Assembly (NCBI GenBank): GCA_914767715.1
Contig: OU612066.1
Location: forward strand, 16,745,001-16,809,000
DNA from: Membranipora membranacea
Lineage: Eukaryota > Bryozoa > Gymnolaemata > Cheilostomatida > Membraniporidae
Length of the DNA: 64,000 bases
Direction: 5' to 3'
Position 1 is the first letter of the stretch. Every line of letters starts with the position of its first letter. The notes under the pieces were generated by a model. That model was given only the letters and a program-made list of their open reading frames with translations, was not told where the DNA came from and ran no database searches. A program made the translations under genes and the position numbers. Positions 24,701-55,300 of this stretch are shown in pieces.

Positions 24701-27677
24701 CCATAGCTCTGAGTCTACAAATTAGACTCTGTCAGTAATTAACTTGGGCCATGCAACAAACAGATTGCTCGTTTGAGATCCCTGATCTTCCAATGAGAGG
24801 AAGGGTTTGAAATCACAAAATTTGTTTTATTTGTTTTAGTTCATACGTAAAAGTAAATCGGATGAAACAAAAAGAAATGCACAAGGCGTAGTGAATTCCT
24901 TTGCCGTTACAAATACATACATGCTCCCAAAACCATCTGAAAAGGTGGATGAGGCATCTGTAGATAAGGATGGAGGTTTGATAGTAAAAGGTATGTAATC
25001 TTCACTATGGAACATAATTCCATGGTTAGCCTAACACTTTACCTGCTAGCTGCCTTTAGACTTAGTGTTTTGGGTTTCATATATTGAAGCTATCGTAGTA
25101 ATAGTATACCATGCTAAAGCATTGTATACTCTATAATAGTTGGTATTGATAGAGTCCTTGTTGCTGAAAATTCCCGATTCCATTTAACTTATTTTATCGT
25201 TGAACATCATGGATTATGTTGTATTATATTGTATTCCAGCGGATGAACTAGGAGCTGACTTCACCAGATACATGAGGAAATTTTTTGAGGAGATATTAGA
25301 GCCCTCTTATATTTCAAAGAAGGCTTTAAGACGGAAGTTCAAGGTCACTTATCAGTTTTAGGTAGGACGAGTATAGCTACAACATCAACCATTTATAAAC
25401 AAACTAACTTTAACTGTGTCACATTACCATCATACACCCTGAAGATCTAAGCTTGTATTCATAATCACATATAATAACATGGTGATAGAATCATATTTGT
25501 GCGAGTCTCCTCACCAATTTTTCCGACAAAAGCACATTTCATTGCAATTGCTTTTTTCTAGGGTAAGTTCAAAGTGATTTCGCGACTTTCGGAGATAATC
25601 ATTATATTTTATTAAAATCATGAGTGAGATGAGTTTGGAAATATCTGTCACCCCGTTATGACAGGACGTGACTGCAAAGATTATATATCTGATAAATCAT
25701 CGTTGCTATCGTGTCGGAAGAGAATGACTCCTTGAGATATGTCTTCAAAGGGAGAAAACAAGGTTTTCTTTGAAGATACTTTCATTCAGATAGAATACCA
25801 ATAGACATTATTACAAGATATAGAGATGATCAAGCACATCTTGTGATAAGGGGATGGCAATTCTTAAAGTTTCACGCCCCAATTTATGAAACTGAATATT
25901 TTCTCAAATTGACTGTGTGGCAAAAATCCATATTATTGGAATATTTTTTGGGAAATGTCAAAACTTTATAGAAATATGATACATTTTATTAATATGATTG
26001 AAATAAGTAACAGAAATAATTTTAAAACAAGCAAGATGTCCTGGAACAGTGTTGTTATATGTATACTGATGGCATTATGTCATGTGATGTGTCACCATTA
26101 ATAGTTATTCTTCTGAGCTCCTGGTACTGAATTTTGCTGAAGTAGTTGTACACTTCTGTTTATTATCCCTCCACTACTTGTCTGAAAAGTGATTTCTACC
26201 TACTTTAGACTTTGCCTTTGTAAATTCACTAGCTATGAGAAGTTGATTGTTGTGCAGCCACCAGCACCACCACCACCACCACGAAACCATAACCAACAAA
26301 AATATATTACTTTAAAACCTGACACAGTTTGAATTTTACTTGTAGAGTCTTGAGGAATCACTCAAATCCTTAATATCAGAAGGTCCAGTTCTAAGCCATA
26401 TAGATGCTGCTCATGATATTATGATTCAGAATGGAGCCCTGATTCCAGCAATGGCAGTTTTCGTGGAGTTCGCCCAGCATGTATGTATTTTGTTATCTGT
26501 AATTTTAAATTCAGTACTAAATGCAGTGCCTCTGTTATGATGCTGTAATCAGTGGTTTAATTTGAATTCTTTCTTCGCCAAAAGCCGCCATGCTGGGTGC
26601 AAGTCGGCCTGCAGAGCTATTTTTTTGCAATATCAATATCAAATCATGCAAATCTATGCATGTTGAGCATCACATTATGCAGTCTTTGATAGTATGATTG
26701 ATAATAATGATTGATATCTGGTTAAAAGGAGATATTAACACATAATTTTTTCGCACAGAATCCACTCAGAACTGTGTTCTAAGCGTTCCCCTTCTATATT
26801 TCTTTGTGGGTATTCAATTCTCACCAGTTCCCACTCACTTCTACCACTGGCTGTAATTCTATTTTGCATGTCTCTGCCTTATCTTTTTATTTTATACGAT
26901 CAATTGGTCTTGATATATCAAGAAATTTCGGCCGCACTAAAGGAGAAAAAATACAAACCAGTTGCATTCACAATATGTGTTGTCATTTTAGCATAATATT
27001 ATCAAAAGAGCGCTTGAAAAGATTAAATCCATAGGAAGCAGCAGCAGCAAGGAGTCTATCGATCATCCTGCAGATTTTAATGCTGCAAAAGCTCGCGCAG
27101 GGGAGATATTCAACGAAGGATACTGTGAAGCACTTGATATCACACCATATGATCTGGAACACAAGAAGTCAACTGATAGATTATATGGGTATGTGCGAGT
27201 TATTTTCAAAAGTATCCGAGACTCAGTTTTCATTCCATCTCTGTTCATCAAGGTATCCTGAAAACAGAATATGTTTTGTAATATAATGTAATATGTTTTT
27301 CACTTATATACAGGAAATACCACCGCCAACTGCAGGAGCATATTTTACTTGTGGAAGAAGCCATGAAAGATAAGAATTTAGCCAGTAAGATTGTTCTGAT
27401 TACAACCGGGACACTCACAGTAGCGGGAGCAGTTGCAGGTGGTGCAGCTGCAGCTACAAGTGGTGCAGCTGCAGGTGGTGCAGCTGCAAGTGGTGCAGCT
27501 GCAGGTGGTGCAGCTTTGATAGCAGGATTTGCTGTCAGCGGTGTTGTCATATTACCAGCAGTTGCAATTGCTGGCAGCACAATGAAGTTAGCTGCTGTCT
27601 ACGCTAAAACGAAAGGAAAGATCGACACAACTGGTCATCCTGCAATCGCTCCCGTGAGAAAAGATAAGAATGCTTGA
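20327..27677 (+). CDS. Atlastin-like dynamin-superfamily GTPase (9 exons; in-frame stop in exon 1)
   Basis: Exons: 20327-20566, 22524-22661, 23840-23998, 24271-24402, 24840-24990, 25240-25343, 26346-26480, 26992-27188 and 27314-27677, giving 540 codons. GTPase motifs are the P-loop GAFRRGKS (residues 57-64), a switch-I-like GVTSGIWMW, VAVLLVDCQG (127-136) and the guanine-specificity LVRDW (201-205). The RD motif and the VSGAFRRGKSF context point to the atlastin/GBP branch, closest to atlastin, which fuses endoplasmic reticulum membranes. The middle region is strongly diverged. Instead of atlastin's two ordinary membrane helices, residues about 445-507 form an alanine/glycine-rich hydrophobic stretch, followed by a basic tail. 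Codon 41 is TAA (20447-20449), in frame with the P-loop, so this allele would not make the protein unless it starts or splices differently, or the stop is a sequence error. Exon 6 uses a weak GTCACT donor. It could be a young pseudogene. Confidence 0.75.
21721..21756 (+). repeat. (TA)n microsatellite
   Basis: A simple run of TA units in intron 1 of the atlastin-like gene. Confidence 0.85.
22896..22906 (+). repeat. Poly-G tract
   Basis: A pure run of about ten G inside an AT-rich intron of the atlastin-like gene. It is one of five such tracts in the window. Confidence 0.8.
23164..23254 (-). mobile_element. tRNA-derived SINE head
   Basis: On the minus strand a tRNA-like internal promoter is visible: an A box GGCTGAGTGGTTAGCGC (rc of 23231-23247) and a B box GGTTCAATTCC (rc of 23175-23185). 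The separation is longer than in most tRNAs, and the cloverleaf is imperfect (GGTGAGGCTG against CAGTTGCGGC ends). It sits in the intron before exon 3 of the atlastin-like gene. A SINE head is favoured over a true tRNA because no clean acceptor stem is seen and two similar heads occur elsewhere in the window. Confidence 0.6.
23429..23510. repeat. Two adjoining perfect hairpins
   Basis: GAAACAAATGTGGAAGAAG (23429-23447) pairs with its exact complement at 23465-23483. It is followed at once by TTTCTAAACTACA (23480-23492), which pairs with 23498-23510. The two stems share four bases. They lie in an intron of the atlastin-like gene, with no coding capacity; probably a foldback element remnant. 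Confidence 0.7.
26258..26281 (+). repeat. (CAC)n microsatellite
   Basis: A short run of CAC units in the intron between exons 6 and 7 of the atlastin-like gene. Confidence 0.75.
27436..27516 (+). repeat. In-frame alanine/glycine tandem repeat in coding exon
   Basis: Units related to GGTGCAGCTGCAAGT and GGTGCAGCTGCAGGT are repeated about five times inside exon 9 of the atlastin-like gene and encode GAAAS/GAAAG blocks. The unit is a multiple of three, so length changes would keep the frame. The repeat makes up the centre of the predicted membrane-embedded tail. Confidence 0.85.
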
Positions 27678-28652
27678 TTGCTTTCTGTGAATATCGAAAT
27701 GCCATCAAAGAGTGCTGTCAGCAATTATGATTTACAATTAGCTGCTGAGATAAGTCTCAAATAGTAGTGGTGGATGGACGATACAAGTCATATTTTTATA
27801 TCTGCATCATACTTCTATTTTGAGTTGAGCACATAAGCTGAACACGACTATAAAAATGGTTGCATACGCCCAATTATTTACATAATAGTCCACAATAAAT
27901 GCCTCTTCTTTTTATAAATCAAAGTATTTGTGCATTGTGTTTTATGGTATACTTAAATACAACCCAAAGACCAATTCAGAGCATTGAATTTCTTACCTTA
28001 CAAAAATAAAGAATTATTTACATTTACCAAAAAAGATGTCACCGGTCAGGCCAGGATATTTATATGTATCAAGTAAAAAACTGCATCTTGCGCAGCAATG
28101 AATCTTATATGCGTTAAAGACATGTTTGGCAATCAATGAAGGCACTATCAAAACAGCACTAAAAATCCCAATGGATGTGTGTAATGAAATTAATTTTGTA
28201 CATTGGCTACTCCTAAGCACTGCTACCATTCAGCTTGTATCTATTAGAAGTTGGATCTTTGAGAAAAAGCAAAGCAAAGCATATCCGACTGCATCGAGTT
28301 TTAATCGACTAATAATATTACCTTTTATTGATAAAGTAGGATTTCCCATCCATCTAAGGGAACATAATTTTCGGTATTCATCGTTTTAAATGTACCCGCA
28401 GAGCACCAACATGAATAATCCTGCATGTGTGTTGCACAAATCACAGAATAATATTTATTGTTGAGATTATATATCAGTGCCACCTCAGCAGCATGTTGCC
28501 AAATTGAGAAAACACAATACATGCTCAAAAAGGAATTCCATTTAATCAGTTGCACTTGAAAGGCTGGCAATAGAGTTCAATTTTAAAAAAAGGGGGCAAG
28601 TTAAAATCAGGTGAAACAAGGATGAATATAGAACTGTGCTGTGCTATGCTAT
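27678..28652. other. Convergent 3' regions of the atlastin-like gene and KDM5
   Basis: The two genes end tail to tail, 975 bp apart. A plus-strand AATAAA at 27894-27899, about 217 bp after the stop, is a good candidate polyadenylation signal for the atlastin-like gene. On the minus strand an AATAAA (TTTATT near 28456) could serve KDM5. Nothing else is recognised. Confidence 0.55.
27894..27899 (+). terminator. Candidate polyadenylation signal AATAAA
   Basis: Canonical hexamer in CACAATAAATGCC, 217 bp downstream of the stop of the atlastin-like gene. It is followed by T-rich sequence around 27908-27925. Assigned by motif and position only. Confidence 0.5.
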
Positions 28653-47287
<18,635 letters not shown>

Positions 47288-47860
47288 GAATGAATGGTAT
47301 CTATAAAAGGTCTGCAAATCACTATCAGTGTCTGTCTGTGTATAAAATAACCAACAGTGTCACTCAACAGAACAAAGCTGAGACATCTTCACAGGTTTAA
47401 GGTATATTGCTAACCAATCTATCTGCAGTCTATGTGTGATAACCTGTATTTCTATTGTTCTTACTCATTCATTGTCATTAAAAAAATCTATCTCTCTGTA
47501 TACATGACTTTTGTCATCATAACACACAGCAGCAGATTTTCTTCAAGCCACTTTACTCACATGGAAAGTTTTTCCGACACACATAGGTTCTTGTTCTCCT
47601 TTTATACCAGAACTTAGTATATTCTCATTACATATTTTACCTTTCAAGAATGCTATATACAAGATAGTATTTGAAACAGGTTTGATAATAAGACAAAAGC
47701 TGTGTTATCATGCAACAATGTGAACGTGACTTTCTTGTATGTAGGAATACAACAACAAAATCCACAGGAAATTCATTCACTGCTGGATTATTGTTTTGGT
47801 AGGAAACTCAAAAGAGAGTAATTTAATTTTTTTCCAAGCAAATCAGTTATTTTGGTCATA
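47288..47860. promoter_or_regulatory. Presumed bidirectional promoter of KDM5 and CCDC77
   Basis: The start codons of the two divergent genes are 573 bp apart, with no other gene between. Both 5' untranslated regions and any core promoters must lie here unless there are far-upstream exons. No CpG-rich block or clear TATA box at a sensible distance was recognised; the region is AT-rich. The inference rests on gene orientation and on the same head-to-head arrangement in human. Confidence 0.6.
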
Positions 47861-49303
47861 ATGTCTGATGACTTCGCAGACTATGTTGGTGGCATACCAC
47901 ATGGAGCACATATTGCTGAAGACAGATTTGGTAAGTAAGCGAGTCGGTTAAGATGTTGTAATAAGTTGATACAGAGATCTATACATACTTACTACAGGGA
48001 GATTCATTCTCCCTGCTTACTAACTTACTTACTACCAAGAAGAAGAAAGGAATACCACAACTACAAATTACTATTAAATAATAAATAAAATTAATAATAG
48101 TCCACATTAATTAATTTATTAAGAATTACTTTACTAATTATTATTAAGTAACTAAATGAGAATGATCTTCTCAGCTTGTATTTACAAAAAAATGTCAGTG
48201 CACACCTGAAGTTAGTATGAGACACACCTCTAACTTCTTGGACACACAAGCAGTAACATAATCATAATGCTGATTTATATCAGCAAGTTGACTGAATTCG
48301 AAGACCCAGTACATGTGTCAAAAGATCTATGAGTAATGTATCATTCACAGGTCTACTCCAAAACCTGGGATTTTGTCAATGTTTGACTGCCCCCCTTGGG
48401 TTTCAACTCAAGGGGGGGGGGGCAGTCAAACATTGCTATAATTCCAGGTTTTGGAGTACACATGTGGTATCAGTACTGTTGATTTTAGCCATATATTCTG
48501 TTCAAGGATTGGGTAAATTTGGAGTACAGTAAATGTCAGAACGTGTAATATTGGTAGGTTACCAGTCTTTATCTGTGTTTTATATCCCTATCCAACAAAT
48601 TCACAGGACCGACAGCGTATAAGCGCTTCTATATGTGTATACCTCTTCACACGCATAATAGCACTATTCCGTATGCTTGAAAAGGAGCACATGCATTACA
48701 AAAGATGTTAACATAACCCGGCTGTTCTTTTGATTTCAGCTTATGTTCGTCCATCACGGCAGCTATTAGACTTCTACAGAAAGAAAATCGCTCAGTACGA
48801 GAATGAGCACGACTCTCAGGTTAGAAAACTCAGTGAGTACAGGAAGTCACACGAGGAGCAGCATCAGCTGGACTGTGAGATAAAACAGAGAGAAGATGAG
48901 ATAGCCGAGCTACAGAAAGCTCTCAGTGATATGCAGGTTTTCTTATTTAGAGAGCGAGAGCAGGTGTTAAAGCTGTATGGTGAAAATGATTCATTCAAGG
49001 TTAGTGATGAGTATGTATTAATTAGGTATTAGTTCTCCTGCAATTATGTGCTCCCTCTCGAGTGGTCTGCTGATTTTCTTGCCAATGGGGGTAGAGCAAC
49101 TCCAAATACAGAAAACAAACATACGATCTTTGTGTTAGTGATTTATATATACCAGATGACTCCGCTAGTGTGCTGTCGAGCTTAACTGGTAATCTACTTT
49201 CCCCCAATATGTTGCTGTTGTACCACGTTGTCATATCATCTCCAATCATGATTAGAAGTATTAGACCTTGTTGTACAGTGCCTTAGCCCCGTAGAGTTAT
49301 GTG

Positions 49304-49334
<31 letters not shown>

Positions 49335-52300
49335 GTATAACTATATAATAATTATATAATGTTTGTATAATACTTTTATGCTTAGCCTCACTCACAGCTG
49401 GTTGCGACAAGCTTGTAATCTGGATTGGGAGGTAACATAACAGAGCTTTACATCTTATCCTTGTCTGCTTGATCTGATATTATTTTCACACAGGCAAGAG
49501 ACTTAGAGAACAAGCGAACAGTACAGCAGCTTTTAGCCCTCAGAGGTGGAGCACTTGACGGAGAGGTCTCGTATTTCTTCAAAGAACCTCCGGAACAACC
49601 GATGATCTCAGATAAGACTGGATACAAAGATTCTCACAACCAAAAGCTCAGGAATCAACACGGCAGAGGTACTGTATAGTCTGTTAAATGAACTGCAGGG
49701 CATGTTTTTATATATATGTATGCAGCAAGATATATAATATATATATATATATATCATATCTATAATATAAATGATAGCATATATTTATATATATAATATA
49801 TAAAACAATATATTATATTGTTTTGTATATTATATGTATATAAGTATATGCTATCATTTATATTATAGATATTATATATATATTATATATCTTTTTCCAT
49901 ATTTCTCACTCACACTGATCATATGATATATTACTGAATGGATGTATCTGATCGATGCAGCATTAATTAATCCATGTACCTTGAGTAGCATCAGAAGGTA
50001 TTTGCAACACGCCTGATGTCATTCTCTATGAATATGAGAAGGGTACACATGAGTTATTCAAACTATGTTGACTCCAAAGATCTGAGATACATATCATAAT
50101 AGAGTTATCCTGTTTTCAGTGTGTGACAGACTTTGACATATTACATGCTTACAACACCTTTTTGTTTATGCTTATCATTATAGTGTCAGTTCTGCTGCGT
50201 TTTTGAATTCCTACATGATGTTTAAACAAGCCTTGTATCCTGTATTTTATTACCAACTTGAGGGAATTAACCTCTCTTTACTGGATCAGATGAAAATTAC
50301 AAAGAAATTTAACCGGTGACTATACGTCTGGTTTCTTCTCAATTTTGCCTGAAAACACAACCTACATAGCCTAGACATTGCAGCAAAATTAGTCAAACCT
50401 GGTTACACAGTAACCCCATGTTGGTACAACATTTTTGCATTTTCATTCAGCAAAATCAGGAAGACTAAAGACACCTCATAATGAGAGAGCTTTACCAAAT
50501 AAACTGAAAGAGTTAGAAGAACCAGATCAGGTGACCTTGAGGTTACAAGTAGAAGCTCTACAGTCACAGATATCAGACCAGGCCAGGTGAGTATCATTGA
50601 CTGACTGACTTATGGAAAAAATGAAACCTATGTGATGAAATGACCATGAGATCATTTTGGTTTGTAACAAGCATAGACTTAATATACTAGTATATTAAGT
50701 TTATGGTGGCAACCTACTATCTTAATCGCACAGGCAAGAGATCCGATACATCATACATTTTCATTTTTCCATTACTCTGACTGGAACATAGCTTTGTGAA
50801 CAGTTTCATGAGAAAAATGTCATGAAAAGTCAGCAGGGTTGTTGCAAGAAATTGGATTCGTGAGAAATAATCAGCTCAAGGGAATAGTGTCTCTTTGAAA
50901 TGTTTGTCTTGCCCTTTGCACGCCCTCTGTAATGGTTTCAAAAAGGAAGACGCAGAAATTTTGAAAGTGGAATTTTAGATTATTATATTTCAATATGATG
51001 GGTTGTCCCCACCTGTTTATTTATGAAGACAATTCAAGTTTCCTATTGTTAGATAAGGAGTTTGGAAGCTTTCCTGTTTACACAAAATAATCAAGTTGAT
51101 CATTATCTGGATACAAATAAGCTCTCAGCAATCATAAACACAAGTGAATAAGGTTTCTGCTTTTGGTTATCGTAACGTAATCTGTGGCAGACTGTGACTT
51201 AAAAACAATGTTCATCTTGCCAACAACATTTACAAGTGGGTTGAATAATCAATGAGGGCAACACTCAGTTCAAGCTAAGATATCCACTGACGCCATATTT
51301 CTTTCCTGTAATGTGACAGGTGGGCCAGGGAGTTTGTAGAAGCTTTGAATGAGGACAAGAAAATCAAAGCAGAAGAACACGAGACTCGGAGGGAGAGAGA
51401 TCTGGAGAAAGTGAAAAACATCACTGAAAAGTATGTTGACCGTACCCTCAAACAAATCCTTTTCTAGTCATCTAGTCTCAGTACTCGGACTTAAAATCCA
51501 GTGGAGTTGGTCGCACTGCTTACTTTATTGCAATAATGTATTTCTTTAGTATTGTCCTGTCTCATGAGTGAAACTGAGATAAAAACGGAATAATTTGATC
51601 TAAATATGGCACCTATCATAATTCAGAGGCCCTGTAGACAATTTTTTTTGGCACCTTTTGATAACAAATCTGGCTGACAACTATGAACAACCAGTTAGAT
51701 TCATAACCTCGATGCATAATTTGTGTTGTAAGGCTTTGGTTGGGTTCTTGTTTTATGAGTTTGGACAATTGATAGCAAAATTACTACTTGATCATGGTAA
51801 TGCACCACATTTAAGACATGATGACTCACCCATGATGTACATACGCATGAGCTGTTCGCTGAATTGACTGTGGCCTGTGCCAGAATTTACAAGACATAAC
51901 CCAAAGTGGCCTTCTCCATAACAAATAGACTTGATAAGCGATCAGTCATAATCGTTTTGGTGTATTTCTCTCAATTCTGCTTCCCTGCTAATCAATTATT
52001 TCATCACTTGTAGATTACACAAAACTCAGGACCTGTTATACGACAGTACACAAGACACATTGAAACTGAGAAGGGAATGGCAGGATAATGAGAATAGATG
52101 GCAGAAAGAAAAAGATGAACTTCTACTGGATCTCGATAAATGTAGAGGTCGCCTCAACCTTGATAGGCAGGACCACCCTGATAGGAGTACCACACACGCT
52201 GCCAATATCAGCAACAATGCTGCTTTAACCATCGACAGTACTGCTAAATATAGACTTGAAGCCAAAGTATGTTTCATGTCAGGCTAACAGTTTCCTAATA

Positions 52301-55300
52301 TTAATGGCAGTCTGTGGAAATAACATGGATTATAGTGTTTTACATATTATGTAACATAATTTGCATTAAAGTCTCTGTTGTTTCCAGGGGGATTCCAGCG
52401 ATCTAGGAGTGATTGTGTCTAATTGAAAGACCAATTGAGTGATTATTTTGAGCGATATGATAATGATAATTTGCTTTAGGAAAGCATCAATCAGTCTAAT
52501 TGAAAGACCCTCTGGTTCAGTCCTTGGTAGGGGATCGAGAGCAGACTTATATACACCCTAAACATGCAAAGATTAATAATGATCCCTTACAAGAAGTGTC
52601 AGCTTACATGATAATAGAGGTAGGAGCAATGTAAGGTCAATAACCCTAACACGTACGCTGTGTTTCATAGGGTGGCGATGGTGGATTGGAATGCGCTGTG
52701 GGATAAGAGAACACAACTCCGAGTAGTAAATAGCTGGCTATCTAATTAGCGCCATCAACCCATTCTTTTTTTGGGGATGGTGAGGTGGCGCAATCGTTTA
52801 GTGCCCTTGCTATTCACTGCCATGTGATTAGTGCCGCAGGAGTTGTGGGTTCGAGTCCCATTGGGAGAGCTTACAAGGTTGATTGTTCCAGCCACCAGCA
52901 CCCTAGAGGTTGGAGCTGTGTCTGCCTTCATCCGCCAGTTGACATTTGAGGCCATTATTAGCGTTATTATAGGCTTGAAAGGAAGTGGAAATGCTGCTAT
53001 TAGAAAAGACCTCTTCCCCTTTTGACACTGAATATGTATTGTGTAATATACCGATCAGTCTGTTTCTTCTGCTGCATCTAAGAATATTTGTTGTTTTTCT
53101 TGACAGAAACTCAGAACAGAACTTGAGAACACCAGCAAGATGTCTGAGATGTACCGTGAGCAGGTTATAACCTTTGAAGATGAGATAGCTTCATATCGAG
53201 AAAAAGAACATCTCAAAACTGATGTCTACAAGGTTTGAGATGTACACCTTATCATATGATGTGACAATTGAAACTGTAATATATACGCAAAAAAGAAGGC
53301 ATCACCACTACTCTAAACCATATCGATTGCTAAGCAGCCACAAAAACCAGTCAGCCCGCTGCGCTTGTCAAATAACATGAGCAATATTATGTTCATCAAA
53401 CAAAGCCAATCCTAAAATTTGCAGATTGAATCAAAACAATTAAGTTTAAAGGGCAACCAAGGTTTCAAATAACTTCTCATCGATTAATAGCAGATTGCAC
53501 CTTCTGCATAGGCAAAAAGACAAAATCTTATTCGGATGATTATTCAGCCAGAATTCTTGTGAAACATTACATCCATCAGGTGCTCAAACTCAGCTAAAAT
53601 AGAATACTACAGAGCAGTTTCCTGTTCCTGTAATTTTTTAGCCTGTGCTCTATCATCATTACAGCAATGTCTTGGAACCTCCCCTAAACTGAAGTGTTAT
53701 CCAGCTTAGAGCCAGCAACTACTTTGAGTTTTGCATAGCGTAATGCGCAAAGCTGATGCTGCCTAGCACATTATTTACTACCCATTAATGCATTGCTGCG
53801 AAACCTTGGTTGCCCTTTAAAAAACGAACTATTTGGCTACACATGTTTCTATCTGTCATCATAATGGCATATCAACATGCACAAGTATTGCACTGTCCAA
53901 TTAATAGTCACATGGTTGTGCTCTGTAAGGTGTCACGTGCCAAGTTTTAGAATGAGGCATTTTTTTAGATACTTATACTTTTTATTTTTCAACAGTTTTT
54001 TAGAAACCATCCTTTTAATTTGTAAATCTAAATGTAAATCTTTACAACATGTATTTTATCTGCAAAGATACATTAAACGCCATACATACACTATCTTAGT
54101 GATTTCTAACGCATATTTAAGTTGACAATATTTTTTCCATACCTTTTAGGATAAAGTGGAAAACATGTCAAAGCGATATGATATCATGAAGCAGAGATAC
54201 ACAGATCTGGAGAAAAGGCGAAACCTGGAGGTAGAAGGGTTCAAGAATGATATCAAGACTCTGCGCAAACAACTCAAGGATATGGAGAAACAATTGTACA
54301 AGGTGAGTGTGGAACATCCTAGATGAAAGGAAATCATTTATTTATTTATTTATAGAGGTTTTCTTAAAGGGCGACCAAGGTTTCGCAGCAATGCATTAGT
54401 GGGTAGGAAATAATGTGCTGGGCAGCATCAGCTTTGTGCATTAAGCGATGCAAAACTCAAAGTAGTTGCTGACTCTAAGCTGGGTAACACTTCAGTTTAG
54501 GGGAGGTTCCAAGACTTTGCTGTAATAATTATAGAGCACAGGCTAAATAATAACAGGAACAGGAAACTGCTATGTGGTATTCTCTTTTAGCTGAGTTTGA
54601 GTGCCTGATGGAAGAAATGTTTCACAAGAATTCTGGCTAAATAATCATCCGAATTTTATTTTGACTTTTTCCCCATGCAGAAGGTGCAATCTGCTATTAA
54701 TCAATGGCCATCAATGAGAAGTTGTTTGAAACCTTGGTTGCCCTTTAAAAGTGTATAGATAAAAAAAGGAATTCTATTATAAGAAACTTGTTGATCTCTA
54801 AAAACAGCAAAAAAAACATATCAAGCTTACTATTACTATTACTATTACTATTACTATACCAAAGTTAAACACAGAGTTAATTATAATTAATAACATATGA
54901 CAATATTGGGTATGAGTCATTTGTGGTGATCCGGCATGAACTTTGTACCTATGATAATGATTTACCCTTTACATTAACCAGAAAACATAAATTGATCTTG
55001 TCCACCAGACTGGTAAACAAGCAACTGACCCAGTTCATCATACAAACCGACCTTAGTTGAACAGCACGGCATTCACTCTTATCGTGAATACTATACAATA
55101 GTTGCAATAATAAAAGTGCTGTATAATTTTGATAGCAAACATCATATTATACAATTAATTTGACCGTGATAGAGTTTTTGCCAATAAATGGATATTTCAA
55201 GGCATTAAAATTCTTCACATGCAACAGTTTCATTTCAAACCGAATATGTCTGGGTAGTTCCTGATGAATATCTACAGATAAATGTTTGCGTTCTCACGCT

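Noticed and set aside
27248-27580. 110-codon antisense frame rich in Ala and Pro
   Set aside because: It is the complement of the Ala/Gly repeat in exon 9 of the atlastin-like gene; repeat units of 15 bp keep several frames open.
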